From Aradus depressus (Eukaryota > Arthropoda > Insecta > Hemiptera > Aradidae): a stretch of 64,000 bases of DNA. The stretch lies in the NCBI GenBank assembly GCA_963662175.1, contig OY759218.1:11586001-11650000 (forward strand), given 5' to 3'. Shown here in pieces: positions 21,082 through 29,800 of the stretch; position 1 is the stretch's first letter, and each line of letters opens with the position of its first letter. The notes beneath the pieces are model-generated. The model searched no databases. It worked only from the letters and a program-made list of their open reading frames with translations, and was not told where the DNA came from. Made by a program: the position numbers and the translations under genes.

Positions 21082-22991
21082 CAGCTAGGACTGTACAATC
21101 ACTGTTAAAAATTAAACATATTATAGAGAGAAGAAATACAAAAAAAGAAAACGACAAAAATAAATAAATAACAAATAGTATCTTTAGTAAAAAAATGAAT
21201 AAATAATTGAGAAAAGAAAAAGTGACTAAAATAAGAAATATTCTCGTAATATAGAAGAAAAGTAAAATAAAAATAGATGAATAATGAAGTGCTGCTGATG
21301 GAATGAACCTAAAATTGAATTTTAACCGAGTGAGAGACAAGACGAGTGAACATGAAGTTGGCAGAGTACAACAGCAAGGACTCAACCTGATCCGAGCTCA
21401 GTCCGGTGATCCAGGTTGAAGACGTAATGGAAGTATTGACATGAAATATGTTTAAATTGAAACTGCCGTAAGTACAGCACCTATTAATTTTCCGCGGAGT
21501 TAGCAGATAGGACGGGGGCTCGATTCAAAACTCCTAATAGCCACCGATGTAATGAATGTATCGACCCAAAATTTAGTATGAGGATACAGGATCTTCTACA
21601 TTGATTTAATTTTTGCCCCAGCGGTTGATTGCCTTTGGAGGGAGAGCGAAAACTTAACTGATTTATTGGTGTTGGGAAGTGCATAGCCGGTGATTTACTT
21701 TCGACATTTTTTGTTTAAAAAAAATATGCATTCTTTCTTTGTTAACGAAGTACAAGCGAATAGGTTGAATAATAACTAAAAAATACATAACAAATGATAG
21801 ACAAATGTTATAAAATCTAATTTTGATTTAAAAAAGTATAACGAACATTTTAAATTATTATGGAATTAGTTAACTTAATTGCTCAGTAAAAAAATATTAT
21901 TGAATTTACATAAAGAGTTAGGTTCATTTATATCCTTTTCAACAAACTAATAACTTTATAACTAATATGAAAATAATTTTTTATAATTGGAAAGAAAGAG
22001 GGGGCTCAGGGAAGGGGGCTTAACTCAAAAACTCTCCGAGGTAATGATTGTATCGACACAAAATGTTGTATGAGAATTTAGGAGCCCCAATGTAAGTCGA
22101 CTGTTGAATAATAGCGCAAACGGTCAACTAGTTTTGGAGAAGTAGCGAAAAGTTATTAGATTAATTTTATCTGCATATTACCGGTGATTCAACAACTTTT
22201 TTTTACAAATCTTTCAGAAGTGTCAACTTTTGCGGGTCTATATCACGCCGCTTAAAAAATCAACCCAACATAAGTGAACATCTCTGGAAGATATGCCGAA
22301 AATTTGGAACATCAAGAATTCCATAGAAGACTAAACACACTGTTTAAGCATACTTTACATTCTCAGTAAGTACACCAGTTTTCTTCCATCAATTTAAGGC
22401 TACCTGAGTTAAAATATACTTATATCCTTCTCTGCAATGATGAAGAATTTAACAATTATAGTTTTTCAACGATCCCAAGTATTTTATACTCTACATCCTC
22501 AATATACGATAAATCCTGGTGTTGAGTGTCAAAAAGCAAATTTGAGCTGAAGCAAAAAAAAAAAACTCAAATCATAGCTACACGATTTGAACAAATTTTG
22601 TACTTCTGTAGTTTTATATTTTGGAAAACGATCCCCTAAGTATTACTTTTTATCCAAACAGATAACCTTATCCTTATTTTCCAAAAGAAGTAATAAAACT
22701 TCTGAAAGTTGGAAAATATAACTATATAGTTATAGTAATTTTATATATTTTTTAATTAAGTAAATAATTTTCCTTATTAATTAATCATACCCTGTGTAGT
22801 TCTTTCTGCTGTGCATGATGTTTCACCGAACGTATGGAACCAAAAAATATTGGAAATAATGCCATTATAATTAAACTACCATAAGCAATGGCAATTCCTT
22901 CAGGAGTGGCTGGTAATTTTGCCATTGTTTCATTAATAACAGCACCTCCCAAAATTTCAGCGGTTGGTATTTCGTTCCCTTCATTCGACAT
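3365..22991 (-). CDS. Spp: Signal peptide peptidase (intramembrane aspartyl protease), complete eight-exon gene
   Basis: Signal peptide peptidase is an ER-membrane aspartyl protease that cuts signal peptides left in the bilayer after signal peptidase cleavage. Joining exons 22791-22991, 15599-15697, 13623-13705, 11604-11778, 10304-10487, 7268-7388, 4665-4853 and 3365-3488 gives a continuous 391-aa frame, close to the 377 aa of human HM13. All junctions are GT..AG. The catalytic aspartates are D225 in IYDIFWVFGT and D271 in LGLGD; the PAL motif starts at P323 in HAQPALLYLVP. Hydrophobic segments fit the nine-helix family fold. An N-glycosylation sequon (N20, INET) lies in the expected lumenal N-terminus, and the C-terminus ends in KKTK, a KKxx ER-retrieval signal. 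The only ATG in frame in exon 1 is at 22991; an upstream GTG is not used as a start in eukaryotes. The 19.6 kb span is due to repeat-filled introns. Confidence 0.97.
4060..4375. repeat. Fragment of dispersed repeat family C
   Basis: GCCATAAATATAAGCGGTAT and the following 120 bp recur with few changes at about 11243-11360. Unclassified, non-coding. Confidence 0.6.
4665..4853 (-). CDS. Spp: Spp exon 7 with the PAL motif (residues 289-350)
   Basis: Reads LNRNSKTYFYTTFTAYFLGL and on to HIFKHAQPALLYLVPACIG, which carries the PAL motif that shapes the active site. The donor is GTAAGA after CA; Gln351 is completed by the last exon. Confidence 0.96.
4904..5245 (-). mobile_element. tRNA-derived SINE copy
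   Basis: Tail (AACT)n at the plus-strand left, then the SINE body with the AAAGCCCG..CATGAG end, and the tRNA-like head ending in GCTACCGGCG at the right. The B box GGTTTCGAACCC is intact on the + strand around 5186-5197. Inserted in Spp intron 6. Confidence 0.85.
5448..5515. repeat. (TA)n microsatellite
   Basis: More than 30 uninterrupted TA units, followed by a short imperfect extension. Confidence 0.95.
5729..5905 (+). mobile_element. Second type of tRNA-derived SINE
   Basis: A different tRNA-like head: GGCCGTGCGGGCTAGAGCG resembles an A box, GGGTTCCAATCCC a B box, about 45 bp apart. It is followed by a short body and an A-run at 5900-5918. One copy only was noticed in the window, so the family status is inferred. 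Confidence 0.5.
6464..6834 (-). mobile_element. tRNA-derived SINE copy, diverged
   Basis: (AACT)n-type tail at 6464, recognisable body (CATGTCCGGGCTTCAACTA, CTACCAGAGC) and an eroded head ending CAACCGGAACCCTC. An extra segment near 6600-6660 interrupts the body. In Spp intron 6. Confidence 0.8.
7268..7388 (-). CDS. Spp: Spp exon 6 with the GxGD motif (residues 249-287)
   Basis: Reads VFPQDLLEQGLGASNFAMLG and continues LGDIVVPGIFIALLLRFDN. D271 is the second catalytic aspartate. It ends in phase 2; Ser288 is split AG|C. Confidence 0.97.
7565..8092 (+). repeat. Repeat family B, near full length
   Basis: Begins GGTGAATCAC...CCCCAGCACGAATTAAT and ends TTCAGATAGCTGGGGG. Three degenerate internal units of about 150 bp each contain TCAATAG, TTCGTGTCxATACATTCATT and GGCAGTTATT. 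No ORF. In the intron between Spp exons 5 and 6. Confidence 0.75.
8235..8829 (-). mobile_element. Composite SINE: two SINE units with a 28-bp linker, inserted as one
   Basis: Read on the minus strand: a full-length SINE (8497-8829) with tRNA head, then 28 bp of linker (8469-8496), then a 5'-truncated SINE (8235-8468) ending in the (CCTAA)n-like tail. The whole is bounded by a 12-bp direct repeat, AAATAAGTACTA (8223-8234) and AAATAAGTATTA (8830-8841), one mismatch. The linker matches 26 of 28 bases at 53949-53976, where it is target DNA between two separate SINE insertions. Confidence 0.85.
8985..9350. mobile_element. GC-richer transposon-like segment, unclassified
   Basis: A 350-bp block of much higher GC than its surroundings (for example GGTACTCCGCCTAGAGGCCC and GGTGGTGCCGGTTGAATAG). 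It has the look of a non-LTR untranslated end, but no conserved protein could be read. Confidence 0.35.
9608..10232 (-). repeat. Repeat family B, near full length
   Basis: Minus orientation: ACGAAGTATAC at the left end and TTCGTGCTGGGGAAGTACAT at the right. Internal units carry CGATCGACCC and TTTTTAGCCCAAACCGTCGA. In the Spp intron between exons 5 and 6. Confidence 0.75.
10304..10487 (-). CDS. Spp: Spp exon 5 with the first catalytic aspartate (residues 187-248)
   Basis: Reads HWIINNLFGIAFAINGVELL, then the active-site helix GLFIYDIFWVFGTNVMV with D225, and ends EAPIK. The next codon is split T|TG (Leu248). Donor GTAAGT. This is the most conserved part of the family and matches vertebrate proteins almost residue for residue. 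Confidence 0.97.
10540..11570. repeat. Dispersed repeat family C, long copy or two abutting copies
   Basis: Starts near TATTGTAATCGTG and repeats the same opening at about 10974 and inverted near 11530. The stretch 11243-11360 is shared with 4060-4200. Part of the sequence is inverted around 11200. Non-coding. Confidence 0.5.
11604..11778 (-). CDS. Spp: Spp exon 4 (residues 129-186)
   Basis: Encodes the PIICSLVPAAIPN helix, a hydrophilic loop (FTKGKSPNNEDLIDYSF) and the next helix ending GVWYILNK. Acceptor gatttcag, donor GTAAAC, ends in phase 0. Confidence 0.95.
11944..12487. mobile_element. MITE with terminal inverted repeats of about 110 bp
   Basis: CAAAGTTGAGGGAAG at 11944 is matched inverted by CTTCCCTCAACTTTG ending at 12487. 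The arms share AAACTCAGTATTTGGCC and CTTCAGGGCC. A related single arm is at 60130-60255. No TSD could be fixed. Confidence 0.75.
13623..13705 (-). CDS. Spp: Spp exon 3 (residues 101-128)
   Basis: Reads IFSKEDINLLLTGYFFILGV and on to CHLV, the conserved INLLL...YFF helix. The last codon is split AG|T (Ser128) across the next intron. Acceptor tttcag, donor GTATGT. Confidence 0.95.
13838..14063 (+). repeat. Repeat family B, internally deleted
   Basis: The left end (GTCGTTGGTGAATCCCC, GAATTAATCAATTAAC) and a right end (GAATTTCTGACAGATGAACA, CTATACTTCTTAGAGCTGA) are joined with loss of the middle. Confidence 0.65.
14133..14428. repeat. Tandem repeat, 128-bp unit, 2.3 copies
   Basis: Units start at 14133, 14261 and 14389 (CAGTATTCGCATTGATCC and variants) and are nearly identical, including CTGCAAGAAGGGCTCTCCAG. 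GC content is higher than around. Recent duplication of an unidentified segment. Confidence 0.9.
14498..14660 (-). mobile_element. tRNA-derived SINE, eroded fragment
   Basis: CAGTCCTAAATTTTGCATACC...GGGACTCGGCCGGG...GAGCTACCGGCACCCTC follows the SINE order with several deletions, among them the B box. Confidence 0.7.
14888..15092 (+). repeat. Repeat family B, 3' part
   Basis: Has AATTTCGTATCGATATATTC, CTATCGTGAGTTATTTAGTC, GATTACATAAACTTCC and a final TCTGGGGAAC. Confidence 0.6.
15599..15697 (-). CDS. Spp: Spp exon 2 (residues 68-100)
   Basis: Reads DTGEKPETMTQKDAAVFPLI and on to FFQ; the TMTQKDAAVFP stretch is the conserved loop before helix 2. Acceptor tttttacag, donor GTGAGA, phase 0 on both sides, 99 bp. 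It is preceded by the 7 kb first intron, which holds the 133-bp satellite. Confidence 0.95.
16128..16313. mobile_element. MITE, 186 bp, with TIRs of about 30 bp
   Basis: AACCTAGCAATTATAGACGT at the left is inverted at the right as ATCTATAATTGCTAGGTT; both arms include TTTCGGGAAG / CTTCCCGAAA. Non-coding centre. Confidence 0.75.
16385..16985 (-). pseudogene. Non-LTR retrotransposon fragment, C-terminal part of endonuclease-reverse transcriptase
   Basis: The minus strand reads ERKVLRRIFGGVQ, then NNQELYELYREPDVRKVMKI and GRLRWAGYVARMEAEEMPKK, then RRRGRPKLRWADGV. This is the conserved C-terminal region seen in many insect non-LTR reverse transcriptases. The upstream sequence to 16985 continues in the same strand with stops and frame changes. 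Located in Spp intron 1. Confidence 0.8.
17040..17270. mobile_element. Possible further LINE-end fragment
   Basis: ATCCACGGCGCAACAGGCCC resembles CATGGCGCTACAACCCGG at 16389, which marks the end of the neighbouring LINE fragment. GC-rich against its surroundings; frames are broken. Confidence 0.4.
17490..18050 (+). repeat. Repeat family B, interrupted by a SINE
   Basis: Family B sequence at 17490-17654 (GATTTGGCTGAAAATCAATA) resumes at 17956-18050 (TTTTCGTGTCAATAGATTC, CCCTATACTTCATAGTA). Confidence 0.65.
17655..17955 (+). mobile_element. tRNA-derived SINE inserted in repeat B
   Basis: Starts GAGGGCGCCG with a deleted A-box region, keeps CGAATCTGGGCGAGG near the B box, and ends GCCCGGGCATGAGTTGCAATA plus an (AACT)-type tail. 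Flanks ATAAAATTC and ATAAATTTTC may be an eroded duplication. Confidence 0.8.
18498..19780. repeat. 133-bp satellite array, ten units, in Spp intron 1
   Basis: Units recur at ATG positions 18518, 18652, 18785, 18918, 19051, 19184, 19317, 19450, 19583 and 19716. Each has a GC-rich half (GCCATGGATCAGGGTGTCGA, GGAGGCGGTCAAAGGGGCGG) and an AT-rich half (TCTAATATAATATATTATAC). Central units are nearly identical. Variant units with GGAGTGAAG and CCCTTAGGAGAGG stand at 18785, 19583 and 19716. The 62-codon frames in each unit are by-products of the repeat. Confidence 0.97.
19850..20315 (-). repeat. Repeat family B, near full length, abutting the satellite
   Basis: TTCCATGTTTTCCGTTCCCC at the left, CGATAACTCCCGATAGAATA inside, and TTCTGGGGAAGTACATTGCC plus GGTGATTCACC at the right end. 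Confidence 0.75.
20680..21712 (-). repeat. Repeat family B, interrupted by a poly(A)-ended insertion
   Basis: Family B at 20680-20942 continues at 21415-21712, ending GTGTTGGGAAGTGCATAGCC and GGTGATTTAC. A short duplication (GAATTTTATGTTTTCCGAAC twice) is near 20700-20750. Confidence 0.7.
20943..21414 (-). mobile_element. Poly(A)-ended retro-insertion with a 33-G tract
   Basis: On the minus strand this piece ends in 21 A (T run 20943-20963 on plus), the mark of a reverse-transcribed RNA, and contains the homopolymer G33 at 21045-21077 beside CATCCCAGAAGACGGAGTCT. It interrupts repeat B. No protein is readable; LINE 3' end is likely. Confidence 0.5.
21995..22205 (-). repeat. Repeat family B, partial
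   Basis: GGCTTAACTCAAAAACTCTC, TGTATCGACACAAAATGTTG and a final ACCGGTGATTCAACAAC. Confidence 0.65.
22791..22991 (-). CDS. Spp: Spp exon 1 (residues 1-67)
   Basis: Starts at ATG (22991-22989), MSNEGNEIPTAE, followed by the sequon INET and the first membrane segment (IAIAYGSLIIMALFPIFFGS). It ends with AGG before the donor GTATGA, phase 0. About 60 bp upstream on the same strand is open and likely 5' UTR; no TATA box is obvious. Confidence 0.95.
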
Positions 22992-23628
22992 CGCGAGAGA
23001 GAACTTCACACAGAGTACAACTAATCAGAACCACGACTGAGCTTATGCTGCCATGTAACCTCACAGGTTTGACAATTTTCGACCGAAATTTTGATGTGAA
23101 AAGTTAAATTTTTTACTTTTGTATTTTAACGATCTGTCCGCTTTCATCGCTAGACGAGAAATGACTTATTTCTATAACTATTAATTTGAACAGCTGTTTA
23201 AAAAAAAAAAAAGTGAACTTCGAAAAATAACTAAGAATAATAATTTTATACGTATAGAAAAATATAAAAATCTCTAAACTTTAAGCAAATTATGATTATT
23301 ATGAATTAAAGCCTTCATTATTTTCACGCAATGATATTGAAATTTTTTGATGCGGCACCCCGACTTAATCTCAAATTTATGTATACGTGCTAAATCTATA
23401 TGGGCGAACTCCAGTATTCATCGATGAAACGTTGTGGTTATTCGAAGATATCCGAAAATTTGAGTCTTTTCACCCAAATACAATCACTTTTGATATGAAA
23501 GGTGTCAGATTTTAATATGTTATACAACTGATAGAGGTTTTCGAAAATATCAGTATTTCTTGTATTTTCTGTTATGAAGTGGTTTGAAGTATGTATTTAT
23601 TTTTTTTCTTACTCTAAAATGTATAGGC

Positions 23629-23763
23629 ATGTCAAATGAAAAACCTGAGATCTTAAAGCTTGTAAAAAAGAATGTTGAAACATTTCACTTACCTGGTGGA
23701 AAAGAATATGATTTAAAAACTATCTTTTCTCAAATGACAGGAAAGGGGGGGAGGTACAGTTAG
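23629..23763 (+). CDS. Unrecognised exon-like small ORF (44 codons) between Spp and Dab
   Basis: ATG to TAG reads MSNEKPEILKLVKKNVETFH, then LPGGKEYDLKTIFSQMTGK and a glycine/tyrosine end. The composition is protein-like (mixed Lys/Glu with regular hydrophobics), unlike the surrounding AT-rich junk frames. A pyrimidine run and tatag stand just before the ATG, and a possible donor GTACAG lies at 23753, so it may be a coding exon of an unseen gene or a remnant. I do not recognise the family. Confidence 0.3.
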   Translation: MSNEKPEILKLVKKNVETFHLPGGKEYDLKTIFSQMTGKGGRYS

Positions 23764-25194
23764 AAAAATTGTATTATATTTATATCGCATTTTTCAATTT
23801 CTCGTTTTTGTGTAAATTTTCATATGAGAAAATGGGTTGAAGGCAGGTTAAAGTTTGTGACGAGAGATTTGAAGAGAGGGTCCGAAATGTCTGTATTCTA
23901 AGGACAAATGGAGCTCGATATCCCTGGAATTACAATTCTACAATGGCCTTCTCACCTTCTATATTCATTTTCTGTTATACTTCATTCAAAAAGTTTTCTT
24001 CTCTAATAAGATGACTTGATATTAATTAATGAATTAATTATTGATACTTATTATTGTTACCTTATATTTAATACAACTCAATCGATATATTTTTTCTATC
24101 GAGTTATTTGTGTTGGTGTAAACAGTTTACTTCTGATTCCGTATAATTGATCGTATTTTCTTAACTCATAAACACTTTTTGCATTAATATTGTTTAAAAA
24201 TTTACTTATTCGGCTTGTTATTTTCTAAGTGCTGTATTTCTGATTTGTTTCAAATGTTTCTACTAGCGAAAATCGTGTTTAAGTGTTTTTTCTAAATTTT
24301 AATATCAAATATTAATGGTAAAGTTATTTTTTGTGGAAAACTACAAGGAACATTCAGAAAAATTAAGGTAAATTAAATTATTGGTTTTGTCATAGTTTAG
24401 GCGTAATTTTGTGTTCGGGGAACGTGTATTGCATCTATTCATGATGTTCATGAATTAAATTCTTAAAAATTATTCATTTTATTCTCTCTGCAAAATTATT
24501 TTTGATGGGAAATATATCAAATAAATACAATTTATAAACAATATAATTAATAATATTTTCGGCTTAACATACGTACGATGCGGTTTAACCGGGTTCAATT
24601 TGAGAATTTTTTCGAAAAAGTGACTGCTTTTACTGTTATTTTGAGTTTCACTTTTTATCATTTTCTTTTCATTAATCTTTATCATATTAAAATTTTAGCA
24701 AGATTGAAATTATATATTGCTTCAAATGTTTTCATAATGTATATATTTAATTTAAGATGGTTATTGTATTATATAGTTGAAAAAGCATATTCATGATGTC
24801 GAATGACAGAAAATGAAACGGAAAATTTTGATTTTGTCCGTATATTTTTTTATTGACAGCACCGGAATTTTGTATTTTCATCTCTGCGGGTCTAGTTATA
24901 GTCGGAAAATCCAAAAACGTTAATACGAAAACATTCTTTGAAATACAAATTATGAATTGCGTCCTGTTTGGATTTCATTTATTGTAATCTTGCGAAAATT
25001 CGAGATCGAGATTTTCACGCCTCAAGATCCCCTGAATACGTTTTTACCAATTTTTTCTTCAGAGATAGGGATTACTTATTTATTTTCTACTTTGTAATGG
25101 GCAGTAAGTTTTTCTTTATTTTTTAGAGTAATTTTTATTGCTAATTATAGACACTTTTATTTTATGCCTTAAAACAAGTATAAGATTTTTCATA

Positions 25195-25425
25195 CAGTAT
25201 TTCAACTTTTATAGTTTCAACTATTATAAATAGTAATTCAACTTCTATAGTTTCAACTATTATATATAGTATTTCAACTTTTATAGTTTCAACAATTATA
25301 GTCTTTCAACTATTATAAATATTATTTCAACTTATATAGTTTCAACAATTATAGTCTTTCAACTATTATAAATATTATTTCAACTTTTATAATTACAACT
25401 ATTACTTTTAGTATTTCAACAATTA
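25195..25425. repeat. Degenerate tandem repeat (TTTCAACT..TATAG)n
   Basis: About ten imperfect units built on TATAGTTTCAACTATTATAA, with units of 15 to 37 bp. Confidence 0.85.
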
Positions 25426-25884
25426 ATTCGTTCTGGGGAAGTACATAGCCTGCGATTTTTAGTGTTTAGATGCTCATACCGCTATAGGAAGTGTGCAAAA
25501 AACATATATTGCATAACGCAAATAGAAATGCGACATATTGTGAAAACTTATGATAAATAAAACAAACTTCTTTTTTGAAATATTGTCTATTCCACGAAAA
25601 CATTTATGCATAAACTACTGTCATTAAACTATCGTCAGGTTTAGTTAAATTTAGACGGTTTGCTGAGTGCGAGCCATTCTTATACATCAGTTAAGGAAGG
25701 AGTTGAAATTTCAAATACGAAATCCCCATAACTTTACTGTAAGGAATTTGTTTGTTCTGAAATATATTTTTCAATAACAGTGGCTATTACAACTAAAATG
25801 TTGGAATTTAATAACTTGTATCTTTATTTACTTGTTTATTCCTTTAGTACTAGGAGGTAATTTAATCGTGCGAAAATCTGAACT

Positions 25885-26150
25885 ATGTCATATTTCCGAC
25901 ACCCTAGTTCACTAGGCTATGCCCTTAGGCGTATCCAGTCTTTCCAATCCAAAGTCCTAAGAATAATTGTCGATGCATCCTTCCATGTGTCCAGCCTTAC
26001 TCTCCACAATGACTTGAAATTCTTTTTGTTAATCACTTCGTCCCGCTTCTCCAAATTTCACTCTAACCTCTCTTCCCATGTCAATCCAGTTACTCGACTC
26101 TTGTCATCCCATTTCCATCCAGATAATCCCCCCCCCCCCCCCCCCCCCCG
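25885..26150 (+). pseudogene. Jockey-like LINE fragment ending in a C tract
   Basis: Reads YALRRIQSFQSKVLRIIVDA and SFHVSSLTLHNDL, which is the C-terminal region of Jockey-type reverse transcriptases (RIQ...VLR..xxAxx(Y/F)VxxxxLHxDL). It stops in a run of 22 C at 26128-26149. GC-richer sequence to about 26400 may belong to the same insertion. It lies between Spp and Dab. Confidence 0.65.
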
Positions 26151-26644
26151 GAAGACAGGCGGCGCTAGCCGAGAGACCTGATACTGTAATTTAGCAAAAA
26201 TATTTATGGTGTCCAGCTTCTCCCCTTATGTAACCTTCTTACCTTCAGCTCTCCTATCCTTCTTGGTCTATCTGCCTCTACTGCTGGACAGTGCACTGGC
26301 GAGGCATGAAGGTCACTCGAACCCCCGCGGCCCCCTCTGCCTCCATTAAGTTGGAGAGATGGGGATGACAGTGAACCGGGAGTGTTCGAGGGGTCTCGAG
26401 TTGACGGGCTTCTTATGTGTATTTTATTTTACTTTATTATTATAATTACTTAAATTTAATATTTTCACTTTGTTTTGTATATGATATATTGTTATCGATG
26501 TATATGCTTTTTTATTTATTTCTTTAAATGTTTCATCAAATTTACTTATGTTCATATTACCGACTGTAAATATTCAAAATAAATATAAAAAAATTCATTA
26601 TGTACTTTCGTCAGTGTATATTTTAATATATTTTTTGTTTCAGA

Positions 26645-26674
26645 ATGGATGAAATACTTCTAATACGCTATTAA
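26645..26674 (+). other. Short upstream ORF in the Dab 5' UTR
   Basis: ATG GAT GAA ... TAT TAA encodes nine codons immediately after the acceptor at 26641-26643, 26 bp before the Dab start codon. It is visible directly; a role in translation is only possible. Confidence 0.5.
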
Positions 26675-26700
26675 ATTTATTCGAGTATCTGAGTAGAGGC

Positions 26701-26836
26701 ATGAGCATTCGTAAGGAAAAAGATGGGATTCACGTTAACCAGAATACAACACCGAGTCATGAAGAACAAGGGGCGTTCTCTTACTTCAGAACGTTCTTGT
26801 CGGCTTCTCAAGCCACTCTGAAAAATATCAAACAAG
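26701..26836 (+). CDS. Dab: Dab first coding exon (residues 1-45)
   Basis: Begins MSIRKEKDGIHVNQNTTPSH and ends QATLKNIKQ plus one base, donor GTAAGT. The exon itself probably starts at 26644 after an acceptor, so 26644-26700 is 5' UTR. This N-terminal extension before the PTB domain is low in recognisable motifs. Confidence 0.88.
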
Positions 26837-29800
26837 GTAAGTTTTTTTTTTTTTTCTACTTCCTCAGCTGTATGTAGCAGAGGGGAAGCAATATGTTGGT
26901 TAAAAATTGTTAGTTTTTTTTTTTATTAAAAAGGATTTTTAAAAAAGTCGGTGAATCACTTTCAATAACCCCAGAACGAATTAATTAAGCCATAGAAATA
27001 AAATACGTCTTCCCACTGTTTTAGTTTTGACCAAATCCGTTTTTCAACGCAACAGTGCGGACAGGTTAAAGGGCAACTGGCCAGTCTTTACTACTTGCCT
27101 CTACGCTGTGTGGGTGGCGTAAATGTGCTATGGATGATGACGCTGTTGCGTTGAAAACCGGTTCTGGTCATAAATAAAACAGTGGGAAGACAATGAGAAA
27201 TCTCTATATTTCTATGAGAAATCTCACCCCAAAACATCTTACTTCACATATGAATTAATTAAGTTTTCGCTTCCCCTTCAAAACCAATTGACCGTTTGAG
27301 CTAAAACCCAATAGTTGACTTACATAAAGGCTTCTGAATTTTGTCTTGATACATTTATTACAGCGGAATGTATTAGGGTTTTTGAGTCGAGCCCCTCTCC
27401 TCTGATCTCCCTTTTCTTGGGCTGTAGGGTTTTGAATTTAAATATAAAATTTTGTGTCAACGAATTTATTACATCGGCAGTTATTGGTTTTTTAAGTTTA
27501 TCTCCCCTTCCCCTTCTGCAGATTCCGCTGAAAATCGATAGGTTTCATCCTTAGGGGGTTCTGGATGCACATATAAAATTACGTATCGATAAATTCATTC
27601 TATCGGGAGTTATCGTATTCACAGTCAGACAAATTTTTTTTTTTGGAATCAGGGTATCGGAAATTTTGTTGAAAACTCCGCATGGAATTTCTACCGATTA
27701 CATAACTTGCCCTATACTTTGTATATCTGGGGAAGTAATAATTGTGAAATGTATAGTATTAAATATTTGTATACATTTATTTTGAAGTTTGTCTATTTCC
27801 TGTTTATTTTTATTTGTTTATATTTTTGTTTTTCATATCTAAAAGACACACTATTCACATTATAATATTGTATTAAAATTTTTGCTTTAAACAAAAACGT
27901 ATCGCTGCATAGCAAAAAAAGTTGTGGGAGAAATAGTTCATTATGTCATTATTGATTTTACGCCCCCTCCTGTACCACCCCTTTGCCCAGCTGTCTAACC
28001 CCCTGGCGATCAATTGCGCTTGTCTATTTTCTGGGGGCTTTAGTTACGTGAAAAATGCATTTGTGTTTTACGTTTTTAAAAATATAATTTTGAGTTTTAA
28101 AGTGAAAATGATTCTCAAAACTGCATAAATTGACCTCACTGATGCAAACGCTACGTAAAAAAACTAGCCCATGTAAATGTAAGTGATTTTAACCTTTCCT
28201 AAGTTTATGTTTTCTTAAATGCAAGTATTTGGAAATTTCGATCTCTACATTTTTACTGTCAACAATTAATAAAATCTTCCATTATTTTTGTTTATTGGAT
28301 TTTTATTCTTTGTTATATCAGAATGAATACGGAGCATGAAGCTTAAATTATAAAATACCACATTTTTCGAAACATATTTATTTCTGGTATATCCTATAGA
28401 CATTACAAGACAATTAGGTATTGTTTAATGATATTCGTTGAATTTTGATGATACTCATAACAAAGACGCTACAGTCAAAATAAACATTCCTTTATAAAAA
28501 AAATGACAGAACTTTCGAAAGGACCATATATATTATTGTAAAAAGATACCAAACCTGTATAGTTGAACCGTTTTTAAAGGTTCAATATAATTCTTTTACT
28601 GAAAATGTAAAAAAGACAATTCAAAATCAGGAGTTATCGTGTTCAAAGTCGGGAGTAATCTTGTTCAAAATCGGGAGTTATCGTGTTAATAAGTCGGGAA
28701 TAATCGTGTTTAAAATCGGGAAGTGGCCATATCTCGGAAAACATTCATTTTTCAGAAAAATTCACAAGAGTATAAACTCTTTTTTTTGGGCCAAAAACGA
28801 TATATAAGTATATATATATATTTTTTCCCCCATTTTTGACCTAATTCTACAAGTTACGGAACCCCTGATAAAAGGGGTGTTTTCTACCCCTTCCGATCAT
28901 TTCTATCTCTAATCTTTTTTTCAACTTTTCTATTGACGTCATCATTAACCCATTGCTCAAGGTTTCATCAAAATTCATTCATTTGAACTCAAGATTTTGG
29001 TCATTTTAGCGCTCCGTTGACTGGACTATCATTGTATACGTCGACTGTATAAATATTAGTACATATTTTATTATGTTTTTAATCCCATATTTATATTTGT
29101 TTTTTATTCGACTGTATATATATTTTATTATGTTTGGGATTGCATATTTATCTTCTTTTTTTTTAGTCGACTGGATACATATGAATACATATTTTATTAT
29201 GTTTTCAATTGCATATTTACTCTGCTGTATACCTATTAGTACATGTTTAAATAATTTTTTGATAGCATTTATATATTAGTTGAGTTCTTTTCTACTAGAC
29301 CGAAAGACACTGTTTTTAAAAACAATTTATTATTTCCAGATTATAAATAATGTTCATTTATCAAATATCGGAAATAGTCGGTTAGGAATAGACTCTTCCA
29401 TAGAACTACCACAAGAACTCGCTATAAGACTTCTCCAGAAGAAATCTCAATGAGTATTAACTCTATCTAGAACTAGAACAAATAAGGAGTGGGGCAGAGT
29501 GTCATCTCTGCTAAATCCGATGTACACCTGTCTCATCTCCAAGTATTAAAAAAAATAGAATAATATGCTAAAATATATATTTATTACTCGACTGTATACA
29601 CATTAGTATATATTATGTTTTTAGTTGCATATTTATCTTTTTTATTTATTTATATACACACATATATATATTTTTTTTTTCAGATAAGAATGAACCTGCT
29701 CGATTCTTGGGAGATGGGGTGAGTTTTAAAGCTAAATTAATTGGAATTTTGGAAGTAAATGAGGCCCGAGGGGACAGAATGTGCCAGGAAGCTTTAGCGG

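Noticed and set aside
21020..21385. 121-codon ORF with a proline run
   Set aside because: The proline run is the G33 tract read on the minus strand; the rest is AT-rich noise in a retro-insertion.
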